DNA from: Verpa conica
Lineage: Eukaryota; Ascomycota; Pezizomycetes; Pezizales; Morchellaceae
Direction: 5' to 3'
Length of the DNA stretch: 64,000 nucleotides
NCBI GenBank assembly: GCA_033030425.1
Contig: JAUFSD010000001.1
Location: 1,984,001-2,048,000, forward strand
Within the stretch, counting starts at the first letter, position 1, and every line of letters starts with the position of its first letter. Under the pieces are notes generated by a model. That model searched no databases and had not been told where the DNA came from. It saw only the letters and a list, made by a program, of their open reading frames with translations. Made by a program: the position numbers and the translations under genes. Positions 37,663 to 51,309 of this stretch are shown here, one piece after another.

Positions 37663-40600
37663 TACTATTGATGGGCATTAAATTTATGTTAGTGTAGTTG
37701 TTATAAGAATTGTATACTCTTGGCACAATCGTGTTCTAAGATTTCGTATAAGTAACTATAGTCTAGCCAAGTATCGTCAGAGGCTATAATTGATATTGTT
37801 TGACATAATTTTCTCACTGAGTGACCTATGTCTTGTGCCCTAGAATCACTTACGAATGATGAAAGGCATTATCCCTTATCTAGAGAACAGTCTTCCCTAG
37901 CTTCTCCGGTAGATCCAAATTCCCCATAGACTCAAAGTAACATCTGTATCGAGTGATCTCTAGTGATCTGGCAAAAATCTAAGATATCCATTCTGTGGTC
38001 AGTGTGGATCGTTACTCATCATTCGTAAAGATGGTTTGAGGGCACAAAGTACTTATAGCTTAGTATGCTGGGATACTTCTAGAACATATATGGTAGATGA
38101 GATACTGGTTATGTGGTTACGAAGATTTTCTATGTTTATTTCCGTCATAGTTATTTAGATCTTTGGTAAACACCCTTCATATAATATGAGTAGTTTACTC
38201 GGCCGCGGAATTTTATTGATACCATGGTGTGACATCCAGAAACCAGATCGCTCCTAGCTAGGGGTAAGACAATACCGAGAAAAGCCATTAACAAAGCATA
38301 GGACAGATAGAGGAAATCCTCCAATGGCCTGAAGAAACTATGCTGACGGAATGTTTCGTTTATGATCCGAGATGGGTTGATCAGGAGACGTATCAATTAC
38401 CAAGGTGAGCTCCTTCAGAACCTTAGTTTTAAAAAAAACTAAGATGCAGGTGACCTTCATCAACCTTTGGACCCTTGAGAAGGTGGCCGGGTGTTTCCGC
38501 TAGAAGACCTTTGAGGGAACCAAACGGCACAGATACCGTACAGACTCTACCCCACCATGCGCCCCGACAAGACTGACAGAAGACCCCAGTAACGTCTCTC
38601 ACCGCAAGATAACTCCCGTCCATCACCCTGGTGCAATACATGAACCTATGTAGGGATTACAGGAACTGGTATATGTACCGAACACTCGGAAAAGGAAACA
38701 ACGTCAAACAAAACCCTTCTATGCTATAATTTCTCATTCTTAGGCATATAATGGGGTCAGTGCGCCGTGGAGAAGACAGACTGGGATTCGTGTTTAAGTT
38801 CCGACTGATCGTGAGGATTACGACATGAAAAAAATACCGCTTTAAACGATAAGAATGCCATTTTTAGCCTGATTTTCAAACGTTGAAGATATGGCACAAT
38901 GCTATTTGGTACCTGTGTGGTTCTAGTATGTGCCTTGGCGTTCTGAACAGGTTTAGACAGGCAGGTGAAGCTCGGACCAGCAGCTGGTGAGGGGTCACCC
39001 CCACCTTTTGCCCTTACCAGGGTTTCGAGGCCATATAATGTCAGTGTTATAATATTTGGGGGTTTCGATGTGTCTGCATCCTCAAAACTTACGTACTCTA
39101 CGTCGGGCCCTTGATACCCTTTAGCTTTTGTAGTTAAAACGTATCTACTTCTCCAAATTACTTCTTCGAACCCAGAGTAGGGTCCGGCCCTTAAATCCGT
39201 GGTAAACCTTCGCGCCGTTATCGCACTGCAACTTAACTCTTACTAGACCACTTCTAGTTGGTGATGATGCAACGGTATGTGAGCAGTCAGCTGACTGCAA
39301 AGAATTTTCGTCAGAACCCGCTTCAGAAAAAGCATTCTCGACTAAAGAGGGCTTTTTCTTCTGTTTTTTGGTTTTTCATGTAAGTACTTTTCTTTTTAGT
39401 ACCTTTGACTTGGAAGGAAATTGTGTTGTCTTTCAAAATGTGTTATCCACAGTGCTGGCATACACTGAGGAACTCGACTAGGGTATGCACCCTGCAGCAG
39501 TTGCTTGAAAGGGCCTATCCACCTGTTGAAAGCATCATCAGTTCAGTCATAAGCAATCACCCGTAAGTTCATACGATAAGACTGGTCTCGGGTAAGCCAA
39601 CCACAACCACGTGGTTCCATCCAATCCCAATCGCCCGTCGGCCAGGCAATGGTGAGAAACACCGAAGCCATCACCACTCTAGCAATGAGCTCCGAGACCT
39701 GCCGAACAAACCCCCTAAACGCTGAGATCCGCGTCAAGAAGACCCAACCTCAGTCTCAGAAGACCCACACAAATCAGGGTAGAAGAGCCGTAACTCATAT
39801 CCACAACTAGCAAGTCACCCGGCTAAAAATCAATATCTCGCCCAGAAATATACTTTGCAGATCGAAGCTGCTTCGAATAAGCTCCCGAATGCTGCAGCAC
39901 TACAGGTACGAGCGGGGAAGTACTTTCTGGAGCAGCCATTTTATAATATCCCCAAAGTTCACCCTTTCCTTGTAGATTAACTAAAACCAGATCTTTCAAA
40001 AACAGGACTGCAAGCATAAAAACCACATAGCTACAGCAATAAAGCCAAATACAACTAAACTAATAATCATCCCTTCCAGGCCAGAAATAAAAAGGTGATA
40101 ACGAAGATATAAAATAACACCGGGTGCATGATTTGCTGATCATACTAATGGGGGTAAAGATCACTCAAGAAAATCCGAACATGGCTTTCCTCCAACCAAA
40201 AACTAAACGAGAACTATTGTTTTTCACTTTTTTTTCTTAACCTTTCCCCAGAAGTACCGGAAATAGAAAAAACTGAAACGTAAATGCGTGCATATCAGAT
40301 ATAAATAATAAATGCAGCCGAATAATAAAAGAGAGGGAGAAAAAAAGCCTCTGACACAAGATGCAACCAAGAAAACGGAAGAATTAAGCAATAGAAATGA
40401 ACACCTACTGAGACCCCCTCCCCAATGATTTGCGAAGAAAAGCAAAAGATAAAAGTCCAGCCGAACTCCCAAACCGACGAGTAAAACCAACAGGAAAATG
40501 TAAATATGATACAACGGCAAATAGTAAGAATAAAGAAAAGAATAAACGCTCTCCATGCCAAATTTGAAAGAAATAGGCCATGCATCCATCATCCTCGTCA

Positions 40601-40684
40601 GTCAACTGATGACAATATTATGCAATTTAATCAATCTCAGAAACGGCCGAAGAAACAGCCTTTCAAATCCCAATGGATAAACAG
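37663..40684. other. Gene-free interval between convergent genes
   Basis: About 3 kb holding the 3' ends of the Pra1-like and leucine-rich-repeat genes. The frames at 38151-38396, 38429-38641, 39543-39737 and 40224-40592 have no similarity I can recognise. No zinc transporter gene is present next to the Pra1-like gene. Confidence 0.55.
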
Positions 40685-43027
40685 TTACCCAGGCTTCTTG
40701 CCCTGAGCAGGGCCGGTATTTGTTGCCCCTGGTGTAGACTTCCTCGATGTCGCCAACGACATACCTTCCTCGCTCAACACACTCAGCCAACCGCTCCCAA
40801 CCTCACTCTTCAAAGCTTCGACCTTACGCCGATATTCATCTCCCCTAAGCTCCCAGTTCACATTCTCCCTAGGAGATGAAGATGCGTGCTGTGGAGGAGA
40901 TGACTCGGCACCAGACGATGATTCTTCGGGTGGGTGCGGGATATCCTTTGGTGCTGTTACAGTCTTTGAGGAAGTAACTGAAGGCTGTATAAAAGATGAT
41001 TGAGATGATTTTGTCGGCGTGAGCCTGTGCTCGCCGACTGACAAACTACTGTCTTCACGACCGAGCTCAACTACTCTTCTTCTACCAGTCTTCTTCTTTG
41101 CCCTAGCTACCTCATTTGTATTCACCATCTTGATAGATTTTTCGCTCTCTTGCTTTTCCTTCTTCTTAGGGTCGATCGGTGCAACTGTGTTCACCATGAC
41201 ACTTGGTGATTGAGGCACTCTCACCACCGGAACGTTGGGTAACTCTGCAGCCCTTTCTACTAAGCTCCGCTTCTCAACCATTCCTGGTCCCTGAGAGTCT
41301 AGTGAAATATCATCTGTATAACCCGGTGTGCTTCTGAATAGGTTGAAAATCGCTACTCGATACGAGGAATGCGTCTTTGTGAAAGGGTTCGCTGCGACCC
41401 AAATCTCGGCCATGTTTGGTGCACCCGTTAACCGAGCCAACTCAGTGGGGTCTGCAATGTTATTTTCCCGTAGGTCTAGGCGTTCCAATGACAACAACCG
41501 TTCTATGCCCGCGATCGACGCTAGGCGGTTGCCACGAAGATTTAGCGCGGTTATGGCCGGGAGGGGGTTGCGTGTTAACGAGTGAAGTGAGTCAATCATA
41601 TTGTTGGATAGATTCAGAGCTCGCAAGTTCGAAAGAGTGGATAGGGACTCTGGAATAGACGCGAAAAGATTGGAGGAAAGGTCAAGTGATGAGAGAGAAT
41701 TCGCTAATGGGACCAACGCAACGGGGGAGATGGATGTCAAGCTGTTGTCTGCCAATGACAAATGCCTCAAAAACCTCCACTTTGTCGTCGGGAAATTTGC
41801 CGTTAGGCTGGGACAGTGGGATGACCCAGGAAGAACCGTGGATGTAGAGGAAGAATGACTGCTCCCGGAGCCCGATCTTCGCATCCGATGCGAGCGATGG
41901 TGAGTGTTTGTCGTTGAACTGTTCCGGGAACTGGCAGGTCTGGTTGGCGAGCTACTCCGTGGTCGGGTTTTTGAGCTAGATCGTGAAGAGTCGGAAGGGC
42001 CTCTCGACATTGCGTGGTAATGGCTTGTGGGTGCGCTCCCACCGATTACTGTTTGTGATGTAGGTGAGGGTGGTGTAGATGAGTGTACGTCCGCTGAGAT
42101 AGGGCCCGGTACAGGATAAGAGATAATTGGTGAAGATTGCGACTTTGCAGACCTCCGTCGTCGACGGTCCATATCATCCAAAACAATGGCAACTATGAGT
42201 TCTGCAGGATCCTCAATCCCGCCTCTTCTGACTGTCAAGCTCCGTACTCTCTCGGCCAATTGATCCCATCCAAAGAACTGTCGTATATCAATGTCGCAGA
42301 TCTCCAGAGCACTAACATTCTTGAAGGCCAATAATGGCACTGCAGTATCAAAGGGAAACTCTTCGAACCCTTCAATCAGTCGTGACTTCCTATCGGGCGC
42401 CAGCCTGAGACATGGAATCTTAGTGAAGGCTGAGTACAAATACTTCAGGTCTGCATCAAGCGCTGCCTTTGCTCTCGCACTCTTTATCTCTGCTGATGCA
42501 CCGAGCCCAAATGAGGACCATAGTGAAGACATTCCGGTCATGACACTCTTGACACTAGACACAGAGTGGATAGACAAGCTATCGGAGGAGCGGTTTCTCC
42601 GCCTAGACTGAGCGGAGGAATCTCTGAGAAAAGAGACATAGTTTGCCGGTGAACTTTCTGCGTGGATGTTCTCTAGACGTACACCCATGGGCCCAACTGG
42701 GATGTTGAGGTCCTCGAACCGTGTCAAAAGGTAGTATAGATGGTGGGGCGTGAGTGATAGTTTCTGAGGTTTAATGTGCTGCGAGGTAAATGATAGGGAT
42801 GGCAGGGAAAAGGCTGCTGCTAGAGTACTAGATGTAGAGCTAGAGGAAGATGCAAGGGGATTCAGTGGTGATGATGGAACACCTCCCGAGCTGGATACAG
42901 CGGGCGCCGAATCCCTCCGGCGAGGGTTTCGCCTCTGAAGTTGCAGAGCATTTGCTAAAGCTTTCTCGTGTGTCCGCACAAAGTGGGCGAGATGCTTAAT
43001 GAACTGTTGGCCGTCTTCAGAGTCCAT
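40685..43027 (-). CDS. Large leucine-rich-repeat protein
   Basis: A 780-aa intronless frame starting at MDSEDGQQFIKHL. The open frame extends 32 codons further upstream to a TTG, but has no earlier ATG and meets a stop. Residues about 1-30 form a helical block (FVRTHEKALANALQLQRR), and a conserved-looking segment follows (FEDLNIPVGPMGVRLENIH, about 112-130). A Ser/Arg-rich linker precedes about five leucine-rich repeats (about 412-560: LRHLSLADNSLTSIS, LSSLDLSSNLFASIP, LRALNLSNNMIDSL, ITALNLRGNRLASI, LERLDLRENNIADP) and a capping segment ending in FNLFRSTPGYTDD. The C-terminus is low-complexity with a KKKTGRRRVVEL basic patch. The arrangement recalls STK11IP/nischarin-type scaffold proteins, but the exact role is unknown. 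Confidence 0.85.
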   Translation of the reverse strand: MDSEDGQQFIKHLAHFVRTHEKALANALQLQRRNPRRRDSAPAVSSSGGVPSSPLNPLASSSSSTSSTLAAAFSLPSLSFTSQHIKPQKLSLTPHHLYYLLTRFEDLNIPVGPMGVRLENIHAESSPANYVSFLRDSSAQSRRRNRSSDSLSIHSVSSVKSVMTGMSSLWSSFGLGASAEIKSARAKAALDADLKYLYSAFTKIPCLRLAPDRKSRLIEGFEEFPFDTAVPLLAFKNVSALEICDIDIRQFFGWDQLAERVRSLTVRRGGIEDPAELIVAIVLDDMDRRRRRSAKSQSSPIISYPVPGPISADVHSSTPPSPTSQTVIGGSAPTSHYHAMSRGPSDSSRSSSKTRPRSSSPTRPASSRNSSTTNTHHRSHRMRRSGSGSSHSSSTSTVLPGSSHCPSLTANFPTTKWRFLRHLSLADNSLTSISPVALVPLANSLSSLDLSSNLFASIPESLSTLSNLRALNLSNNMIDSLHSLTRNPLPAITALNLRGNRLASIAGIERLLSLERLDLRENNIADPTELARLTGAPNMAEIWVAANPFTKTHSSYRVAIFNLFRSTPGYTDDISLDSQGPGMVEKRSLVERAAELPNVPVVRVPQSPSVMVNTVAPIDPKKKEKQESEKSIKMVNTNEVARAKKKTGRRRVVELGREDSSLSVGEHRLTPTKSSQSSFIQPSVTSSKTVTAPKDIPHPPEESSSGAESSPPQHASSSPRENVNWELRGDEYRRKVEALKSEVGSGWLSVLSEEGMSLATSRKSTPGATNTGPAQGKKPG

Positions 43028-46000
43028 CAGTTCGGATACATACGGGTTCTTGGACGAATTCCTTTGTAGTAGTATTCCGGGAGGAGGAGCAGGTAATAGA
43101 GGCGGATTAAGGAGCTTTATCAAGTATTATAGTCGTATAGCGGTAAGGTCACCGGGGTGGGGGGATCAAGTGGAGGTAGATAATTGTTCGGCTGACGGGG
43201 CGGCCTATTACGAAGGGAACTTTAAGATGGAGATTAAAATGTTAGTCTCCATAGGTAGGGAAGCCGAGACGATGTGGCAGCAGCGGTAGGGTGTGGGGAA
43301 AGGCGGAGGGTGTCATGGAAGAGGAAGAGAGAGAGAGGAAAGAAGTGTCCGGTGTATATGCAAGAAGGCTGTAAATGTGCTACATTTATGTACTTACACT
43401 TTACAAGAGCTGATTCGATAACGACCAGCGAGATATAGAGAAACTAAGCAGAAGAATATTCACACAACCCCGGGAGAGTCGGGCTCCGAAAGGAAATCTA
43501 AAAGAAAAATCGGCGAGATGCAGAGGGGGAGGGGAAGGTGTTCGGATTCGGGAATAGGAATTAATCGTCGTTCGTTCGTGAAAGTCGTTACCAAGCACAA
43601 CTAGGCACTTTTACCCTTCTCTCTATTCGCACGTCGCCTCGTTCCAACTAGGCACCTTACTTGTCTCTGGAAAAACGTCACACAGAGATCAAGGTCAAAA
43701 TCCCGATGATCACTGCTATGGCAGCCCTGGCGTTTATGCCGAAGGTTTGAGATGAGATATATCTATCTCGTCGAGATACACGGAGAGAGCGCGGGGTATG
43801 AATAGTGGTCCGTGGGAGGTGACGGGGAGACGCGGGGATGGGGAAGAGAGGGAGAAATGGAGGGAAACGGAACACCTTCACTCCAGGACGTTGAGGAGGA
43901 GGAGGAGGGGTGGTGACGATGAAGGGGACGGGGGGAGAGAAGGGTGCACGAGGGGAGCAAGAGGATATTATGGGAGGTTGAGGCCCTCTGGTGGTTCTCG
44001 ATAGCGCTGAAAGGGGGAGAAGCCTGGTCAGAGTACGTGCGACGTACGTGCATGAGTAGGTGTTTTATGTATGTAAGCTGGGGGGGTCTGTGATACTATT
44101 GGGTGCGGGTGGGAGCAGACACGCGGGAGACTCTACTATACACAAGGACGCTGATTTCTTCTACTTTGTGACTTTCATGTCTGTGCGAGACGGAGAGATA
44201 GAGACCCTCCACATGCTGTTTCTCTAATCTAGCCTAGTAGAGTAGGACCCTCAAAATTCCGAGTTCTCGCAGACAAAAGACGCAAAAACTTAGAGAGGAA
44301 TGGAAGAAAGAAGGGGGGAGAAACTTATCCAAAGGCTCTAGAGGTCTTGTACAAATACATACGGCATGCATAGTCTCCAGCCAATCCACGGTAAGTGCAT
44401 GCCATGGAAATGAAGTGCCAGGGAAAAAGTAAAGAAAAGGAGGCGAAAAAAAAAAAGGAAACAAGCTGCCGTCCTCAGCTTTGCCCCTCTTTCGCACCAA
44501 TACCAAACACCAGACACTTCTCTGCGAACCCCAGGAGATATTGACCTGTCGCGAGTCAAAGATAGTGGAAGGGCCCAGCAAGCACCTGGCATCAGAAGCG
44601 AAATAACAAAGTGTGGAAAAGCTAGATACCCACGGACTTTGTCGATTTCCAGTGCTTGAAGGAAACAGATGTACCTTCCAGTAATCCAACTCCCCGGCAT
44701 GCATATATCGTGCATCTCGTGCCCACCAGTAAGAAAATCCACAGATTAGACTCTTGCCAGATACGACTAACCACTTACCCCAAGTGGTAGCGATATTGCG
44801 CAATGCGAGTTCTGCCTGGCGTCTGGCAAAGGGTCCCCCCCCCACCATCCTGGTCTTTCGGCACGTTCTTGCGCCAAGTCGGGACTGCACGAGACCCCTG
44901 TCACCGGCCTATCGCCTTGCTTGGGCCAAGCTTTTTTTTTGCCCACCGATAGATATCCGTTCTGTCTTTCCAAGTTGTAGACTTAGTGGGATGGCCCATC
45001 CTCTGCTAGCTATCAAGTACCGTACCCACCCATCTATTGGATCTCTAGATATCAACATATGAGATGTCCCATGAGTATCCCGCATGGACCAGCCCACTCT
45101 GGTGAGCTCCCCACCCTAGAAAAAATACCCGACGCAAAAACAAAACAAGAAACAAGAAACTTGCACTTTCCAAGGGTAAAGGAATCAAAAGGAACAAAGT
45201 AGTGCACACGGAATATCAGGTGGAGTGGTTCTGGGGAGAATCCATCACACTGTGCTCTTATTCTCCCATCTCTTGACGTCTGTATAACCAATCATATCAG
45301 CGAAACCCACATCATCAAGTGAGCAGTGCTAGCCACACATGCGCTTTCAGCGGTAAGCGCGATGTGCATGCGAAAGAGCTTGGCTGACGCATGCGTACAT
45401 CATCCTTTACACCATGCTACGATGTAAGACACCAGAAGCCATCCGTAAGTAGTTTGAAACATAATGTAGTCCATAAGATATTCGAGAATCTATAGTTTTC
45501 TCCACACCGTTTCATGACTAAACAGGCCTATCTACCAAACATAAGAGTGAAAAGCGAAAAAGAAGATATCTACGGCACCAGGCCATATCTTCACGAAAGA
45601 GAATTCCCGCTCCCCCCCCACCCCATAATCAGCTGCAATTTATCGCCATCTCCAAAAGCTTATACTCTAGACCTACGTGAGAAGATGTCTCCCGCCTTCA
45701 ATTCTACCCTAAATAATATTAGGTACATGTAACGAACACCCTGAGCTCTGCGATCTAAGTGCACTGGTAAATAGCCGACGTCACCGATCCGTTGATCGAG
45801 CCGCATCTGCAACGCCAACGCGGGTCACTGCGTCTGAAAATCGCAACATGTATGTACAGCTCAGCGAAACAAAACCGGTGCACTACAGTTATATACCTCC
45901 ACCCAAAAATAATTTCCATCATAACTGGTTTAGATTCTAGCCACGAAAACCGATCTTACACCCCTACCGGGCCAATGCGGAGATATCTACCCGGGTATAA

Positions 46001-48580
46001 GAATGCGGGCTCCAGATCACGCATCACTAGTTATCACTCGTATTTATCATACGAATCATAGAAACAATATATTAAGGATTCAAGGTTTTACCGGTTCGTC
46101 ATTAAGCATTAGTAACAGGACCTGGCTTTGGTTTACTTCTCAATGCCCCTAGGTAGGTCAAGGGTCTACCATAGACACAGCATCGGGGTTGTGTGCGGAG
46201 GTGAGGATAGAAGCATTAGCCTTGCTGGTAATCCGATCTTCGAGTGGTCCCTAAAACGTGGCACTAACCAATCGACTGTAATATAGACACGTGCTCAAGT
46301 TCCTCTGTTCACCACATTTTCAATTCACCTGACTGTGTAAGGGCGACAGGTAAAAATTGGTTTAAACTCACTGAGTGACTTTAGAGAGACCCGTTTCTAC
46401 AAAGCCCATCCGAACTACAACCCAGACTACAGGTCTCGCCAGTCTATTATTATTTTAGAGGTGTTTCTACTCCTTTCATCGATCGATTTTGCAAGAAGAA
46501 TGTGGTGCTTCATTCTCTTAGAGAAACCTCCCCCGCCCGGGACCTGATGCCGTTACTCATATTCATGTCGCATCACATCCTGAAATTCCCGAACGTCATT
46601 CTGTAGTTTCATATTTCAATTATCACTAGAGAACAAAGAAAATTAGTGCTTTCCAACGCCAGGAAGAGGAGCGAATATATCGGACAACACATCTATACAG
46701 ATATCTAGAAATCGAATCTACTACTTTAGACGCCAAGCTCAATAATATCAGTTTGTCTGGGTGGTGTGCCTGATACACCTACTAACTTCAATATATACAG
46801 GACCCTCATCGGGAACGGATGATATACCCGCCGGAGTCCCAAAATAGAAAAAAGAAACATCGTTACCAAACTTCCCCGTGAAAATCACCTTTTAAAATAA
46901 GAAGGCCAAGATTTTATTGCCCTCCCCGGTATACCATAGCGCGAATCTCGCATCATCAGGTAATTAGATACAGTCACGCTAGCGTTGTTTGAAATGAGTT
47001 AGTATGCACTTGCTAACACGATGCGCCAATTCTAGGACCACGGAATATTGTAAGCAGATGTTCCTTTGATGACGTTAATTATATGTATAGCTTTGAGTCA
47101 GTATGATTACTTGATGACCAAGCGTTGGCATCCAGAATCTACGGGGACCGATATTTGGGGTCACTGCCATGCCAATCGTCTGGCGTTTCACGAGACTGAT
47201 GAGATTTTAGGCCTCTATTGTGTTGGGGACCATTTGTATAACTGTCGGATTAATAATTTCTCAAGAGGTTTTGCTAAACCAAAAAGGCCCACTTGAAGGG
47301 TAATTTTATCGCCTTCCCCTGCTCTGATACTTGAGAATTTTTAAAGGGAGTTATATTCAACTATTACTAGAATTTCCTGCCCGTGGATCTGGGCTGATTG
47401 AAAGGCATATGGGATATATTCTCTTATAGATTAGATATATTTAGATATATGTGAGTTACTTAATTAGACACGACTATATATATAACTTGTACTGGGTCCA
47501 TATACATGTAACTACCAGAGTTTCTAGACCAAACAGGTTCGAAAATATAATTTATGACCTTATGAGATCTTTTTTGTTAGTTCATTACACATGTACAAAT
47601 CGAGGGAAAGAACATGATATAGTCGTTATTTAACATTTTTATATTATGGGTGACCACAATCATCCTGATCTACAGAGCCCTCAACCCAATGAAACTACCT
47701 AAAATTCAATAATAAAGTCTTAAATTACTGTGAAAACAAAACCACAGTATTTAGAGAATGCTGGAGAATAATAAATAGGGTCATGTGATACAATATTTAG
47801 TTGTGATACTTTAGTTAGGCTGGTAGTTGCGTTTAGGGGGTCTCCTGGAGTTTCATAGACGCAGCTGTACGAGGTTTTTTTAGGGTTTACCTACTATTTC
47901 AATAGCCTATAGGTATATAAGTCCTGAGGAGTAGGATATCAAAAAAGAAAACTCACTTAAAGGGTGGATTACAATATATAGCCATGAATCCTCTAGCACT
48001 TAATAACATCGCTTAAGAAACTAGTGATAGATACAACCTGAAATATTGCTATGAAACCGAGAGATGTATTGGTATATATAAAGTAATTGCGTAAAGACCA
48101 GGTACCAGGATTACAGTAATAGATCTAGTTATATACAAATGGCAGTACGACTCTATATGTAAGGGCCTTCTGCTTTGAAAAGAGGAATAGTTGAATTTAG
48201 AACATCATGAGATATCACTCATCGAGGCCAGCATAGCCAACATACATGTATATGGCCATAAAAAGTTCTAACATGGGTAGGGAGTAGTTTTGATACAATC
48301 ATGTTTGTATGCCAAGTAGAACTTTAGTGCTATATATTACTATCTCTGATTTCGTTCTATATTAGTACGTACTATAAAGTATATATAATGGTCAGAAAAA
48401 GATACTTAAAGGCGCAGGAAAAGGAGGATGGAGAGAGGCGAGGTGATCGAGAGCGAAGTCAGAGAGCGCGAAGAGGAATGGGGGTGGGGCGACACGTGGG
48501 AAGAAATGGCGAGCAGCGAACAGAACGAGGTTTAAGCAGGAGGAACAAGTTAGATGTGGAGCTTTTGACCTTTGTTTAAG

Positions 48581-48615
48581 TTTTTATTTTATCTCTATTT
48601 TTATTTTTGTCTCTA

Positions 48616-48646
<31 letters not shown>

Positions 48647-48650
48647 TTTA
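48581..48650. repeat. TTTTTA-type tandem tract
   Basis: About 70 bases made of T4-5 A units with two interspersed CTCTATTTTT variants, resembling a small satellite or a polyadenine-derived tail on the minus strand. No flanking duplication is evident. Confidence 0.7.
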
Positions 48651-50563
48651 AAAATTTTTGTGTGTGGGTTGGGGGTACCATAACCTCAGGGTTGCATCAT
48701 ATGTACTTATGATAAATTCATTCATTCATTCGATACTTAAAGGTGGTGAAAATTATTCGAGTGATCCTATATGATTTTGGAAGTGGAAAAAACTAATTTT
48801 AATACTATAGCTCCTCGCCTATAGCTATATATATACGGAGATATAAAGATATAGAAACATAGATAAACATGGCATTGTGGGGTTACTTAGGCCACGGGAA
48901 AGCGCATCTTTTTTTATACACTTGTAGTAGTACTACAGCCAGGGTTCTTGGTGGCTTTGGCCACATTTTAGCTTATTGGTTAACTATGTACTAAGTAGAT
49001 ATCAAACGAGAGATGAAATTAATTAGGCTACATGTATTTAATATATACGTAGGCTAGCTAGCCACTTGAATGAGTAGTCTCTTTTTTGATCCCTTTATAG
49101 TTCCATCTTTAATTTATGTATCCTTTTTTCTCGCCTGACAAATAAATAGGGACAGTATTTTATAGGGGAGAGGTTCAATAGATATAAGTGTATTAGAGGC
49201 CTCAAGGTTATAGTAAATGTGCTATATATAAGTACTAGGAATTATGAGAATATGAGAAGAGGTGAATTAATTGAGGAGAGCATTTGGTTTCTTAGCTATA
49301 TAATACCAGAAGGATCCCTAGTAGCCAGCCTATACGTGATAATTATATATACACATATTCAAATTCCTATCATAGTGTCTTAATATATATACATATAGAG
49401 AATAGAGGGGTGTTTTCACTACCACATCGGTGGGAAATACGGTTTTAAGTTGGAAGTGCTACCAAGTTGGTCAAAAAGCCCTGTAACACAGCCGACTTAA
49501 TCTAGCATTCTCCAGAATACCGCACCAATGCCATACCAAAAACACCCGCTTTCCCGTACTGATATACTGACTTCAGCCCAATCGAGATTATTAAGCGTAC
49601 CAGGTCCTAGAAACCAGGCTGCATGCATGTTTTTATCAAATAATATATAAAAATAAAGAATAGGTGGGATAATATATCTAAATTACTAGTGACTGGTATT
49701 ATGAATAATATTTTAATAGCTTTTAGAAAATGACCATAGAGAACTAAAATTAAATGTCATGTGACCATACCCGAGTATCTGCGCACGATCGGCAATTGAT
49801 TCGCTAGATCTTTGGGGCGGGTGGCCTCCAATCAGGTTTTGGATGGTGTTGTGCGATCAACGCTGGTAGGGCACAAGCCAGGCGATCAGTAGTGCATCGT
49901 AAATCTAACTGGTAGAGTCTCAGAAATTCATAGCACTAGAGCTGAAGCAATAGTTGTCGGGAGCTTGGCGTCATTGCGAAAATCAGCCGCAACATGACGC
50001 GTTGCCTATTCAAGACACCAAGGCTTAACTCGAACTTCACCTCTTTTAGCATTTCATCCAACCGAACTCGCTTTGGTGCAAAAGAAATCAACACCAAAAA
50101 CTAGCCCTGTTATGCACGCATATGCAAAACAAACTCCCTTGCCGCACATTAAGTCTGGGGTAACTATACGGAGCTACCAGAAACAGCTTTCTCATGAGTC
50201 GAGTGTCGAGTCACTATATCAATCACTCGTTTTCGTGTCATACTAGTCTGCTCGATTCCACTTCAAGTTCACCCTTAGCATTACAGACGTTTAGAATTTT
50301 ACGGAATAGATGAAAAAAAGTGACACGCAGAGCAAAAAAAAGGAAAAAAAACTGCAGGCCCAAACCTAAGGTTGCAGAAGAACATAGCCCACAACCATAC
50401 GTTACCCCCCCGCAACAATGGCAATCCTCCTATTTTCCGTCGCCCCGCTAATATAATATTTGAAAAAGAATAAGGGCATCGGTATTTCCCACATAGCCGC
50501 CATACTCCAGCACAGGCTAGTTCAGCCCCCCTACATCGATGAAACCGTATTCTTCCCGAATAA

Positions 50564-50592
50564 CAAGAGAAAGAGAAAGAGAAAGAGAAAGA
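50564..50592. repeat. GAGAAA hexamer microsatellite
   Basis: Four to five tandem GAGAAA units in a purine-rich stretch. No gene context. Confidence 0.7.
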
Positions 50593-51309
50593 TAAAAGTT
50601 AAGATTAGAAAAAAAGAAAGAGGAAAAAAGGTCACCAGCTCGACATCCCCCCTCCCCCCGAAAAACAGAAATCGAATACACGCCAGATAGACACAAAGCA
50701 GGATATAAAACGAAAGACATGCTCTGGGTAATATCTTTTTTCTCTCTCACAAAACACACATACAACACGCCCCGAGGAGGTACGAGAAAAGAAAGAAGTA
50801 ATACCAAAAGTAGAGACAGAAAAAGTAATATAGACTAAAAAGAATTAACGGGATAAATATGAAACGAATAACGACCCTTTTACTCCTTGTTCACCAGAAA
50901 TTGACCACAAAGCCCGATTCAATTTCCTTGCCGTTCTGTTATTTGCCGATAAAGTCGCGAAACCCACAAAGATAAAATGAGAAGCAGAAGACAGACAATC
51001 GCAGAAGCCAAGGACAAATGGTAATGATAATACAGACAAGTAGCCACAAAAGGCATCTTGATTAAGTGATGTATCCCAAGCAGCACATTGCGTTTTCTAT
51101 GTTGCTACATGAGGCGTCCAGGCTGGTAGCTGTTCCACTGATGACCAAAGAATGAAAGGTTTTTAGAGATATTGGACAGCCAGAGAAAGAAAAAATATAA
51201 AAGCAAAATATGGGTATTCGATAAAACGGTTGGTGGTAATGGGAAGGATTTTGATATAAGCGTTGTGGAATTCATTTCGGATGAGTTGGGGATGTTCCTG
51301 CCCCATGGA

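Larger units (their letters stand above)
43028..51309. other. 8.3-kb interval without a supported gene
   Basis: The left end holds the leucine-rich-repeat gene promoter, purine-rich on the plus strand (43780-43960). The 218-codon frame at 44234-44890 (minus) is Cys/Trp/Phe-rich, lacks any family signal and is probably chance. From about 46 to 50 kb the DNA is AT-rich. A TTTTTA-type tandem lies at 48581-48650 and a GAGAAA tandem near 50564-50592. A possible family A element relic is at about 49413-49482. Confidence 0.5.

Noticed and set aside
39150..39190. tRNA-like TTCGAACCC B-box on the minus strand.
   Set aside because: The flanking bases do not form a T-arm or acceptor stem; no A-box at the right distance.
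43028..43123. Extension of the leucine-rich-repeat protein to codon 43123.
   Set aside because: That codon is TTG, not ATG, and a stop lies just upstream; the first ATG (43027) matches a plausible conserved start.
44234..44890. 218-codon minus-strand frame.
   Set aside because: Odd composition, no domain, no splice partners and an overlapping frame of similar quality; probably chance.
48388..48579. Small basic Arg/Lys/Glu-rich frame, 63 codons.
   Set aside because: A purine-rich low-complexity stretch alone gives this composition; no similarity, no neighbours, followed by a simple repeat.
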